Assembly (NCBI GenBank): GCA_026706845.1
Contig: JAPOXY010000030.1
Location: 1-45,902 of the forward strand
Direction of reading: 5' to 3'
From: Gemmatimonadota bacterium
GTDB lineage: Bacteria > Latescibacterota > UBA2968
DNA: 45,902 bases
The notes beneath the pieces were generated by a model. That model did not search any database. It was not told the origin of the DNA and was given only the letters and a program-made list of their open reading frames with translations. The position numbers were made by a program, and so were the translations under genes. Below are positions 23,829 through 31,600 of this stretch, piece by piece (the first letter of the stretch is position 1; every line of letters begins with the position of its first letter).

Positions 23829-24845
23829 TCAGGATGTAGCTTTCAACAATTCAATGATATTTACGACATCCCTAATGTCTTGAATGACTGACCTTCGGAG
23901 ATTCTTTTCCTGGACCCAGGCAGGTATCTCGTCACAGCCCCAATACCACATAAACCGAATCCAACGGTTGAATGGTGCAACAATTTCTGATAGGTAGATT
24001 GTTTCGGGATTAAGTCTGTTTCCGCGAACAGTTTCATATCCCGTTTTAATCCATAACCAGCATTCTAATTGGCTGGGTATAACGGAAGCCATCACAGATC
24101 CCAAAACCAGGACTTCATTGCTGTAGCGCGACATCTCCAGATCTATGAATCCTTGTAGAGTAGAATCCTGGGCGATGATGTTGCTATAGTGAAAATCATC
24201 TAAAAAAATAAAACTGCGATATGCCAGGATCGCATCTCTATTTGTCCGTAGATCGTTGAGAGACTTCTCTAAGAGGGACTGATGTGGTAAATCACACGTT
24301 TCTAAGACGCCAGCGGATATTTCTATAACTGTGTTAAAGAATGTTTCTAAATTTGCAGTACAGTAGAATTTGTAATCAAAACCAGGTTCACGCGGTAGAT
24401 CCTGTCTTCCAGAAATTGCTAAATCAGCACCAGGAGCAATGTTGACAATTCTCGCGATTGCCTGTCCCAGTTGATTAAAAAGTCCTTCCCATTCCTCCAG
24501 GCTTATATTCTCTTCAACCATAAAAAATGGCAGTCCAGGCAATCGTTCGATTATGAGGACTGAGTCGTTTTTGATCGGATAAATTTGTGGGACATATCCA
24601 GTTTTTTGAAAGAGTTTCAATACTTTTTCTTCGTGGTCCTTTCTGTCTTTGTTATGGAAATATTTAAAGACGATGGGTTTGCCATTTAGGTGGCCAAAAA
24701 GAGCTGTATTCGTTCCTCCTGGAAACCCGGGTAAGTAGTCTTCATCAAGTGTTAGATTGGGCGTTGCTTGCACGATGGTGTCTATTTCGGACAAAGCCAA
24801 TGCAAGCCGCGGGTCTATATTGCCGCTTTTTTTGTCTGAAGGCAT
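23829..24845 (-). CDS. APH-fold kinase-like protein 1
   Basis: A 338-residue protein if started at MPSDKKSGNIDPRL, which has AGGGA nine bases upstream; another ATG at 24902 (13 bases after the preceding stop) would add 19 residues. GKPIVFKYFH has the ATP-binding Lys. The catalytic loop is IFLDDFHYSNII, where the usual H-G-D reads L-D-D, but Asp and Asn remain; FIDLEMSRYS provides the second metal Asp. The divergent loop means activity is likely but not certain. It is followed by a second APH-fold kinase. Confidence 0.72.
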   Translation of the reverse strand: MPSDKKSGNIDPRLALALSEIDTIVQATPNLTLDEDYLPGFPGGTNTALFGHLNGKPIVFKYFHNKDRKDHEEKVLKLFQKTGYVPQIYPIKNDSVLIIERLPGLPFFMVEENISLEEWEGLFNQLGQAIARIVNIAPGADLAISGRQDLPREPGFDYKFYCTANLETFFNTVIEISAGVLETCDLPHQSLLEKSLNDLRTNRDAILAYRSFIFLDDFHYSNIIAQDSTLQGFIDLEMSRYSNEVLVLGSVMASVIPSQLECWLWIKTGYETVRGNRLNPETIYLSEIVAPFNRWIRFMWYWGCDEIPAWVQEKNLRRSVIQDIRDVVNIIELLKATS

Positions 24846-24915
24846 TTTTCTTGATCCCTGAATGATGTTAGGGATGGTCTTCCTAGAAAAACGATGATCC
24901 ATCAAGGGAAAGTAC

Positions 24916-25722
24916 TCAAGGTTTCCTGGCCACTGCCATAATATGCGGCGAAGCGCCAAGTAGAGATGGCTCTGTCTCGAGTTTCTGTATTGCATCGAGA
25001 AGTATCTCGCGGCGTGCGGGGTCTTCCAATTGATCTTTTATATCTCCGAGCAACCAGGCGGCACCTTCTACGGCAAGTGTCTGGCATTGGGTGAATCCGC
25101 ATTCAGTGATTTCGACAGTTAGTTCCTCTGGGCGATGGAAGTAGGCAGTGGTAAAGTAGTCTTTGTTTTCGTCGGGGTTGCGATGTTGTCCGTCCTTTAA
25201 GTCACGCGCTACAATTGCTCGGAAGGCTGGATCGAGGATCGCCCCGGATCTTACTCCGTCAAGTAGAGATGCAAATCGCGTGATTGCAGCTGCAAATAGG
25301 ATCCCTCCAGGTTTCAGAACTCTTCTGGCCTCACCAAGCGCCTTTTTTCGATCTTCGGCCTTCGTAAGGTGATATAATGGCCCCATGAGCAAGACGATGT
25401 CCAGGGTTTCGTCTGACCATTTCAGGCTACGCGCATCTCCCTTCTGGATGCTTTTTAGAGGGTGTTTTCTTGTGCGTTCCTCCGCCTCCTTGAGATGTCG
25501 AGGAACCGGATCAACCAGATGGACTTTGTGTCCTTTCTCTGCAAGCCAGGACGCGTACGCGCCTGGACCACCACCGACATCAAGGATGTTGACAGGGGTT
25601 TGGGGTAAGTACCGATCCAGTATCTGTTTCGAGCGTATGTACTCCAGGCGACCGCTACCGTCATTGAATCGGTCAATTTCATTATAATAGGTTCCGTAAT
25701 AATTAAGGATGGATGGGTCCAT
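24916..25722 (-). CDS. Class I SAM-dependent methyltransferase
   Basis: A 268-residue methyltransferase from ATG (MDPSILNYYG); a TTG three codons earlier is the alternative start with GGAG close by. Motif I is ILDVGGGPGAYASWL, the acidic residue is in VHLVDPVP, motif IV is LDIVLLMGPLYHL, and post-motif ARRVLKPGGILFAAA is classic UbiE/SmtA type. It lies between a NUDIX and the APH-fold pair on the same strand. The substrate is unknown. Confidence 0.88.
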   Translation of the reverse strand: MDPSILNYYGTYYNEIDRFNDGSGRLEYIRSKQILDRYLPQTPVNILDVGGGPGAYASWLAEKGHKVHLVDPVPRHLKEAEERTRKHPLKSIQKGDARSLKWSDETLDIVLLMGPLYHLTKAEDRKKALGEARRVLKPGGILFAAAITRFASLLDGVRSGAILDPAFRAIVARDLKDGQHRNPDENKDYFTTAYFHRPEELTVEITECGFTQCQTLAVEGAAWLLGDIKDQLEDPARREILLDAIQKLETEPSLLGASPHIMAVARKP

Positions 25723-25754
25723 ATTTGACAATATCTCCGATTAAATAGAGTGCA

Positions 25755-26246
25755 TTAAAGGTATTTCTGCACTTTGTCGGGGTTGATGGGTTCGCAGAGA
25801 TAGATTGGGTAGTGGTTTCCCCGTTTGTTCGCGTAGGCCAGAATGTGATCTGTGACGTGTGGGAGTAGTTCCACTTTTTCGAGGTCAACGAGGGGAATCC
25901 ATTTGACCGCTGTTTGATTGGGATCCGGGATTTGTGGCATCTGGGGTTCTGTATCACCTGTGAGCTTGCACTCGAAGATTACTGTGAGTGAGTGGCGCAT
26001 TCCTCCCCAGAATGCGTTTCTCTTCGGCTCGTATTCCGTAATGATGAGCGGCTGACCTATTTCGACTTCGGCGCAGGTCTCTTCTTGCACTTCTCTTTTA
26101 AGTGTCTCTTCCAAAGTCTCATCCGGCTCTACACCGCCTCCCGGCATGTTGTAGTGAAGGCCCGATTCGTCATCGTATTCCACGAGTAGAATGGCGTTGT
26201 CTCGAAGAATGAGAGCTTTTGTGCTGACTCTGATGTGTGTGTCCAT
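25755..26246 (-). CDS. NUDIX hydrolase
   Basis: A 163-residue protein. The NUDIX box is G-VEPDE-TLEETLK-REVQEET (G-x5-E-x7-REVQEE), preceded by YNMPGGG. It hydrolyses nucleoside diphosphate-linked or similar compounds in the cytoplasm. The SD is GAGGGAA. It is the first gene of the minus-strand run ending at 18544; the strong terminator at 26363 marks the upstream border. Confidence 0.92.
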   Translation of the reverse strand: MDTHIRVSTKALILRDNAILLVEYDDESGLHYNMPGGGVEPDETLEETLKREVQEETCAEVEIGQPLIITEYEPKRNAFWGGMRHSLTVIFECKLTGDTEPQMPQIPDPNQTAVKWIPLVDLEKVELLPHVTDHILAYANKRGNHYPIYLCEPINPDKVQKYL

Positions 26247-26362
26247 TGCGATTATTCCCTCAGTTCAATACTTAAATGACAACGGAGATTTATCTTTTGA
26301 CAGTTCTATCAGCAGGATGGTTTCTATATTGCGCGGAAGGGGAGAGTAAAGATTAATGCGAA

Positions 26363-26394
26363 AAAAGCCTTACAGAAGATTCTGCAAGGCTTTT
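26363..26394. terminator. Bidirectional Rho-independent terminator
   Basis: AAAAGCCTT-A-CAG pairs with CTG-C-AAGGCTTTT around AAGATT: 12 pairs with one mismatch and A/T tracts on both sides. It lies between the nucleotidyltransferase (ends at 26425) and the NUDIX gene, and so ends transcription from the former. Confidence 0.85.
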
Positions 26395-26424
26395 GTACAA
26401 TAGGGAACAACATTTCGGCGATTT

Positions 26425-26874
26425 TTACCCGCTTTCTTCCAGTGCCTCCAGGTCGGCCAAATCCTTTTGGCGACCAGTAAGACGTTTGTTTTTCACCAGT
26501 TGAGGTCGCCCGATATAAAAGACCTCAATGCCGCCATATATTCCCGTTTCCTTATTTTCTGCTACTTCTTCCCACGAGACACCTGTAATTGACGTAATCA
26601 GATCAATACGCACGGGAGGATATCCAAGTTGAATGACATGATCGGGCATGGAAAAGTCTGTCAATGTCAATTCCAGATTTCCGAATCCAAATTCAGACAG
26701 AGCATCTAAAATTCGTCGCGCATTTTCGGTTTCTGCCCGAATTAAAATGTCCAGATCCCCGGTGTATCTCGGTACACCATGATGTGAAAGCGCGTAAGCC
26801 CCCACGATCACATATTCGACATCATGCGCGTTTAATAACGCGAGCAACTCTTTGAAGTCTTCCTGTACTTCCAT
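26425..26874 (-). CDS. Nucleotidyltransferase-like protein (DUF6036/AbiEii type)
   Basis: A 149-residue protein. YVIVGAYALSHHG and RYTGDLDILI carry the nucleotidyltransferase G-S-like and DxD elements found in DUF6036/MNT-type proteins. IDLITSITGVSW supplies the third acidic residue. The C-terminus RQKDLADLEAL matches the family. These often serve as one half of toxin-antitoxin-like pairs. It overlaps the upstream 60-residue gene by 53 bases, an arrangement found in this pair. Confidence 0.82.
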   Translation of the reverse strand: MEVQEDFKELLALLNAHDVEYVIVGAYALSHHGVPRYTGDLDILIRAETENARRILDALSEFGFGNLELTLTDFSMPDHVIQLGYPPVRIDLITSITGVSWEEVAENKETGIYGGIEVFYIGRPQLVKNKRLTGRQKDLADLEALEESG

Positions 26875-27004
26875 GGTGTTGTCGCCTGAGATATTCTACG
26901 GCCAAAACCCGCTCTTCTGCGGGCCGACTTAGCCAGTAGGCCAGATCTTCTTTTGCCTGGGAATGGGTTGTCAGGTTTCGCTTTCGAACGACTTTTTGTA
27001 TCAT
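26822..27004 (-). CDS. Small partner of the nucleotidyltransferase
   Basis: A 60-residue basic protein (MIQKVVRKRNLT) with AKEDLAYWLSRPAEERVLAV and EYLRRQHHGSTGRLQRVARV. This pattern (YWLxRPxEER..EYLRRQxHG) is a recurring partner that overlaps DUF6036-type genes. The inferred role is toxin- or antitoxin-like; no biochemistry is known to me. The SD is GGAG seven bases away. Confidence 0.72.
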   Translation of the reverse strand: MIQKVVRKRNLTTHSQAKEDLAYWLSRPAEERVLAVEYLRRQHHGSTGRLQRVARVIKRA

Positions 27005-27181
27005 GTGCTTTCTCCGGAATTCCAGGGCTTATAAAAAATATAGATTAAATTTCTCAAAAGACAATGCCCGTTTTCACAGTGCCACAATAGAATTTGTAGT
27101 ACCTATGCTAACGCTCGTATAGTGTTCTACTTCGAAAAATGGATCGTATCCCTGCCTCCATATATTATAAGGATTTTAGCC

Positions 27182-27407
27182 ATGAATAAAATGATAAAAA
27201 CAAAAGTAACTGCCCAGGGAGTTTGATCCCTCGGCAGTTGTTGGCAGGTATTGAGGAAGTGGAAATAAAAGAAAATAATGTGATTACAATTATGCCGACG
27301 GAACAGATGAATTCCGATAAAATGGGTCAAGTCCGCCGCTGGGAGAAGAAGCGTTTGTGGATGGTCCGGTTGTGGGCATTCATTCTGGATATCAAAAATA
27401 CTGCTGA
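27182..27407 (+). pseudogene. Frameshifted AbrB/MazE-like antitoxin
   Basis: ATG at 27182 reads MNKMIKTKVTAQGV and then a stop. One base later, in the next frame, the sequence continues LIPRQLLAGIEEVEIKENN and VITIMPTEQ, the usual AbrB-type barrel of these antitoxins. The break is at GTTTGATC; one extra T would restore the frame. A second shift may occur near 27310, because a third frame gives SSPPLGEEAFVDGPV and ends SGYQKYC at 27407. Only the first break is clear. No toxin follows. Confidence 0.6.
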
Positions 27408-27533
27408 TTATTTCGCACTCTACCTTGACAACGAGTTTTTAATTGGCTATTTTTTTAAAAATTATATGCTAATTATTTCGCATAATATCATTACATAGAA
27501 ATGAATATGCTCGTATTTTCTGGAGGTATGCTC
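27408..27533 (+). other. AT-rich intergenic region before the dockerin-thioredoxin gene
   Basis: About 125 bp, AT-rich, with no gene. GGAGG at 27522-27526 is the SD of the next gene. Candidate -10-like TATGCT lies near 27464, but no promoter is certain. Confidence 0.35.
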
Positions 27534-28223
27534 ATGTTTAAGTATGTCCTCACATTGATTTTTCTGCTCCTGCATGCCTATGTACACGCAGCACCAACCG
27601 CATCAGATTGCGATTTCAACAACAGCGGCAAAGTGGATTTTGCCGATTTTGTCGCATTTTCACAGGGATATGGGACAACCCAGACCCAGTTTGACTTGAA
27701 TGGGGATGGCGCAGTCAACTTTCGGGACTTTGTCATTTTTGCCCAATTCTACGGGCAGACAATCACAACCCCTCCACCAACTACCGACGCTCCCGTTGGC
27801 ATTCGAGTTGGGATGCAAGCTCCCGACTTTACGCTGAGTACTCTTACTGGTGAGCGATTCAATCTCTATGAACAGCGCGGCAAACCCGTATTCCTCAACT
27901 TTTGGGCAACCTGGTGTGGTCCCTGTGTTGCCGAAATGCCCGACATGCAAAAGTTGCAAAATACGATGAGCGATTCTATCCAGATCGTCGGCGTTGGCAC
28001 ACGCGAAACACGCATCCAGGAACTGCGTTTTATCAGAAGATATGGCTACACCTGGACTTTTGTTCTCGACTCGGCGGGAGAAGTGAACAATGCGTATGAG
28101 AACACTGGTATTCCCAGGTCATTTTTTATTGACGCCAAAGGTGTGATTGTTCGCGTATTGCGCGGAGGTCCTCAAAGATACGAAACGTTCCTGGAAGCGA
28201 CGCGACAGGCGATCAATAATTAA
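27534..28223 (+). CDS. Exported dockerin-type, thioredoxin-fold (TlpA-like) protein
   Basis: A 229-residue secreted protein. The ATG at 27534 is chosen because GGAGG lies eight bases upstream; earlier ATGs are too close or lack an SD. A signal peptide (MFKYVLTLIFLLLHAYVHA) is followed by two dockerin-like Ca-binding repeats, DFNNSGKVDFADFVAF and DLNGDGAVNFRDFVIF, a Pro/Thr linker and an AhpC/TSA-TlpA thioredoxin domain with WATWCGPC. TlpA-like proteins reduce or isomerise disulfides in the envelope. The dockerin pair could tether it to cohesin-bearing partners such as the next gene's product. Confidence 0.85.
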   Translation: MFKYVLTLIFLLLHAYVHAAPTASDCDFNNSGKVDFADFVAFSQGYGTTQTQFDLNGDGAVNFRDFVIFAQFYGQTITTPPPTTDAPVGIRVGMQAPDFTLSTLTGERFNLYEQRGKPVFLNFWATWCGPCVAEMPDMQKLQNTMSDSIQIVGVGTRETRIQELRFIRRYGYTWTFVLDSAGEVNNAYENTGIPRSFFIDAKGVIVRVLRGGPQRYETFLEATRQAINN

Positions 28224-28228
28224 AGGCA

Positions 28229-28274
28229 GTCAGCGATCAGCAGTCAGGAAAACAAGCTATCAGTGGTCAGCTTT
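28229..28274. repeat. Dispersed GTCAGC/GATCAGC-type repeat fragment
   Basis: GTCAGCGATCAGCAGTCAGG (28229-28248) and AGCTATCAGTGGTCAGCTTT (28255-28274) are degenerate copies of a short CAGC-rich unit just downstream of the thioredoxin gene. It looks like a dispersed intergenic repeat. Confidence 0.5.
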
Positions 28275-28304
28275 AATCGAAAGGCATTTGTAATGGAGAA
28301 ACCG

Positions 28305-30728
28305 ATGCGTAAAACGATTCTGTTTATCTTATCGACATTCGCGCTTTTGATATATCCGATGTCTCTTTTGGCGCAGAATAGCTTTTCCGTTTCGGTAGAT
28401 GTAAATGGTGCGGCGGGAGACCAGGCGGTCACGTCCCTCAATGTGTCCGCGGATCAGGTTATTGCCATTCAGATATTTGGCACAGGTATTCAGAATGCGA
28501 ACGGCCTTGCTGCGCGCTTTGAATACGATGCCGCGCAGGTTGTGTATGAGGGGTTTGAGGTAGGCGATGTGTTGCCCAATGCTCAGGCTCTCCCAGAGCA
28601 AGGTACAGGTTTTGTCGAAATAGGCATTGCATCTCTGGGTGGTCAAGCAACTGCCAATAGCGGTCTGGTGGGTACAGTTCGCTTTCGCACAACGGCTGGA
28701 TTTTCAGGCACGGCGATTCGGCTGGTGCGTGCAGAACTCAGTCGGGATGGGCAATTTGAGACTGTGAATCTGGATATTCGCATTGCGTTACAGTTTCAAG
28801 CCGTTACATCGGACTTCGACGGAGATGGTGTGGTTAATTTTTCCGACTTTTTGGCGTTTGCGGGTCAGTTTGGGGCACGTCAGGGGGATGGGAGATATGA
28901 AGCGAAGTACGATTTGGACAGCGACGGCGCGATTGACTTTGGCGATTTTCTGCTCTTTAGCAGTAGCTTTGGCAAAGAGGTATCTACGTCTAACGATGGT
29001 GGCGGTGGAATGGAAACGCCGGTTGCCATTCCGGATGCGAATCTGCGCACAGCAATCGAGTTCGCACTGGGTAAGGCGAGTGGTGCGTCGATCAGCAGGG
29101 CAGAGATGGCGATTTTGACAAGCCTTGAGGCATCGACATCGGATATTCGCGATTTAACCGGACTCGAATTTGCAACTGGTCTGACATCGCTGAACCTTTC
29201 CGCTAATATCATCACAGACCTCACACCTCTATCGGGCTTGACGAACCTGTCAGTGCTGATTCTTTCCGATAATAGTATCTCGGACCTCACACCTCTGTCG
29301 GGCTTAACTAATCTGACAACGCTGAATCTTTCCTATAATACCATCATAGATATCTCGCCGTTGTCGGGCTTGACGAACCTGTCAGTGCTGATTCTTTCCG
29401 GCAATTTCTTCTCAGATATCTCGCCGTTGTCGGGTTTGACCAATCTGATAACGCTGAATCTTTCCTATAATAGTATCTCAGATATCACACCTCTATCAAG
29501 CTTAATCAACCTGTCAGTGCTGTTTCTTTACGACGATACTATGATCAGGGACAGGTCAGTACTGGCGCGTCTGTCCAACCTGTCAGAAGCAGATATACCG
29601 GATGCCAACTTGCGTGCGGCGATTAAGACCGCTATGGGCAAGGCATCAGATATCCCGATCACCGATTTTGAGATGGCATTTTTGTCAGAACTTGAAGCTC
29701 CGAACGCGAACATCAGGGACTTGACCGGGCTTGAGTTGGCAACCAGTCTGACGAGTTTGAACCTCGGCACAGAATTTGTGTCTCGTGTGGGGTATGTTAA
29801 TAGTAACCATATTTCCAATTTCTCGCCTCTATCGGGCTTGACCAGCCTGACAAGGCTGGATCTTAGCGGCAACTCAATTTCAGACCTTTCTGCACTATCG
29901 GATGCCATATCGGGCTTGACCAGACTGGAACGGCTGTATCTTGACAACAACGGCATCTCGGATGTGTCTGCACTCTCAGGATTTACCAGGCTGGAACGGC
30001 TGATTCTTTTCAACAACAGCATCTCTGACCTCTCGCCCCTGTCCGGTTTGACCAATCTGGAACAGTTGTATCTTGAAAACAACAACATCTCGGATGTGTC
30101 CTCACTGTCCGGTTTGACCAATCTGGCATGGCTGGGGCTTTCCGCCAACAACATCTCGGATGTGTCCTCACTGTCCGGCTTGCCCAATCTGATACGGCTG
30201 TTTCTTCGCAGCAACAGCATGTCGGATGTGTCCTCACTGTCCGGCTTGACCAGCCTGCTATCGCTGACTCTTGACAACAACAACATCTCGAACATCACAC
30301 CTCTGTCGGGCTTGACCAGCCTGACCTCGCTGACTCTTGCCAACAACAGCATCTCGGATGTGTCCTCATTATCCGGCTTGACCAGCCTGATATCGCTGTT
30401 TCTTTACGGCAATAACATCTCGGATATATTTGTACTGTCCGGCTTGACCAGCCTGAGGTCGCTGTCTCTTTCCAGCAACAACGTCTCGGATCTTTCGCCC
30501 CTGGTCGCAAATACGGGATTGGGCAGTGGAGATCAGGTTGATGTACGGAATAATCCGTTGAATACTACATCAATCAATGCGCATATTCCAACCCTTCAGA
30601 GCAGAGGAGTTGAGGTGCGCTTTGGCGCGTTGAAGCCCGCAGTGGCGAAGATAGAACAAGACATTTCCCGCGAGATGATGGAATTGTTGGGGATTGAGGA
30701 ATGGGAGGGTGTGATCAACTCAAAATGA
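28305..30728 (+). CDS. Secreted cohesin-like/dockerin/leucine-rich-repeat protein
   Basis: An 807-residue exported protein starting MRKTILFILSTFALL with GGAGA six bases before ATG. After the signal peptide comes a cohesin-like beta-sandwich (about residues 25-180), then two dockerin-like repeats (DFDGDGVVNFSDFLAF, DLDSDGAIDFGDFLLF). Two blocks of 22-residue LRRs follow, each opened by a cap (IPDANLRTAIEFALGKA, IPDANLRAAIKTAMGKA); the repeats have the form SDxSxLSGLTxLxxLxLxxN. The C-terminus NPLNTTSINAHIPTLQSRGV is a typical LRR end cap. The likely role is extracellular recognition or scaffolding. It is followed by a strong terminator, so it closes this unit. Confidence 0.88.
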   Translation: MRKTILFILSTFALLIYPMSLLAQNSFSVSVDVNGAAGDQAVTSLNVSADQVIAIQIFGTGIQNANGLAARFEYDAAQVVYEGFEVGDVLPNAQALPEQGTGFVEIGIASLGGQATANSGLVGTVRFRTTAGFSGTAIRLVRAELSRDGQFETVNLDIRIALQFQAVTSDFDGDGVVNFSDFLAFAGQFGARQGDGRYEAKYDLDSDGAIDFGDFLLFSSSFGKEVSTSNDGGGGMETPVAIPDANLRTAIEFALGKASGASISRAEMAILTSLEASTSDIRDLTGLEFATGLTSLNLSANIITDLTPLSGLTNLSVLILSDNSISDLTPLSGLTNLTTLNLSYNTIIDISPLSGLTNLSVLILSGNFFSDISPLSGLTNLITLNLSYNSISDITPLSSLINLSVLFLYDDTMIRDRSVLARLSNLSEADIPDANLRAAIKTAMGKASDIPITDFEMAFLSELEAPNANIRDLTGLELATSLTSLNLGTEFVSRVGYVNSNHISNFSPLSGLTSLTRLDLSGNSISDLSALSDAISGLTRLERLYLDNNGISDVSALSGFTRLERLILFNNSISDLSPLSGLTNLEQLYLENNNISDVSSLSGLTNLAWLGLSANNISDVSSLSGLPNLIRLFLRSNSMSDVSSLSGLTSLLSLTLDNNNISNITPLSGLTSLTSLTLANNSISDVSSLSGLTSLISLFLYGNNISDIFVLSGLTSLRSLSLSSNNVSDLSPLVANTGLGSGDQVDVRNNPLNTTSINAHIPTLQSRGVEVRFGALKPAVAKIEQDISREMMELLGIEEWEGVINSK

Positions 30729-30759
30729 GTGTCTGTCTTGGTGTAGGATTGCTGTAATG

Positions 30760-30792
30760 AAAAGAGCGAGTCTAAAAAAGGCTCGCTCTTTT
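30760..30792. terminator. Strong bidirectional Rho-independent terminator
   Basis: AAAAGAGCGAG pairs with CTCGCTCTTTT (11 perfect pairs) around TCTAAAAAAGG, followed by TTT. It sits between the LRR gene and the convergent TIM-barrel gene. Confidence 0.92.
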
Positions 30793-30812
30793 TTGTTGAT
30801 AGATTGACGCGG

Positions 30813-31562
30813 TTAGCCAGCCAATGCGCGCATGGTTTCGACGCATCGGGTCAGGGCGGGGACGGGGTTTTCGACGTCGGCTTCGTATTCGATGACGGCC
30901 ATGCCATCAAAGCCGCTTTTTTCGAGACCGGCGACAAAGGCCGGGAGGTCGAGTGTGCCTTCGCCGACGACGGTGTCGTGCCATTGGCCGTTGGGGTCAA
31001 AGACGAAGTCTTTGTAGTGGATGCCGTAGATTTGTCCGGCGAAGTCTTCTGTCCATTTGACGGGGTTGCCCTGGCGAGGACCGATTTGCAAGGCCCAGGC
31101 TGTGTCGATGCACAGGCCAATTTCGGGCGCGCCGAGGCCGATGAGGTGTTTGAGGACGCCGGGTTGTCCGCCAAAGTGATATCCGCCGTGACAGTGTATG
31201 CCCACGCGGATGCCGTATGCCCGACTCCAGGCGCGTACCTGTGTGATGGCTTTGGGATAGGATTCGAGCTGGAAGTGGCAGGAGATGTGTTTGGCGCCGG
31301 CAATGGCGGCGCATTCAAAGTAGGATTTTTCAGCGGGGTCGCCCGTGAAGGTTTGTACGCCGATGGAGATGACGGATACGCCCGCGTCGTTGTAGGTTTT
31401 GACGATGTCTTTCCAGGCGTCGGGGTTTTTGAAGTCGGCGTGGGCCTGGCAGACTTCGATTTTGTCGAGGCCGATGTCTTTTACTTTTTGGGCGACGTCG
31501 GCGTTGTCTTTGAAGTAGCGAAAGCAAAAACTTTGGACTCCGTAATCCAGTGCTGCACTCAT
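30813..31562 (-). CDS. Sugar phosphate isomerase/epimerase (AP endonuclease 2-like TIM barrel)
   Basis: A 249-residue TIM barrel with SD AAGGAG six bases before ATG. Conserved features are IEVCQAH, GIHCHGGYHFGG, GLCIDTAWAL (metal Asp), GIHYKD and AVIEYE, the metal-binding His/Asp/Glu scaffold of xylose-isomerase-like enzymes. It is 38 bases downstream of a nucleoside hydrolase gene, so ribose or another sugar from that reaction may be its substrate. Confidence 0.82.
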   Translation of the reverse strand: MSAALDYGVQSFCFRYFKDNADVAQKVKDIGLDKIEVCQAHADFKNPDAWKDIVKTYNDAGVSVISIGVQTFTGDPAEKSYFECAAIAGAKHISCHFQLESYPKAITQVRAWSRAYGIRVGIHCHGGYHFGGQPGVLKHLIGLGAPEIGLCIDTAWALQIGPRQGNPVKWTEDFAGQIYGIHYKDFVFDPNGQWHDTVVGEGTLDLPAFVAGLEKSGFDGMAVIEYEADVENPVPALTRCVETMRALAG

Positions 31563-31600
31563 GTAAAACTCCTTGTGTTGGGTGTGATGAATGATACTGT

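Noticed and set aside
18515-26246. Integron cassette array
   Set aside because: Single codirectional metabolic genes and hairpin repeats fit superficially, but R2/R3 lack attC core sites (GTTRRRY/RYYYAAC), most genes are not followed by a repeat, and several genes overlap or nearly abut; no integrase is seen.
29200-30500. CRISPR-like regular repeats
   Set aside because: The ~66-bp periodicity is explained by coding LRRs of 22 residues; the repeats are degenerate and in frame.
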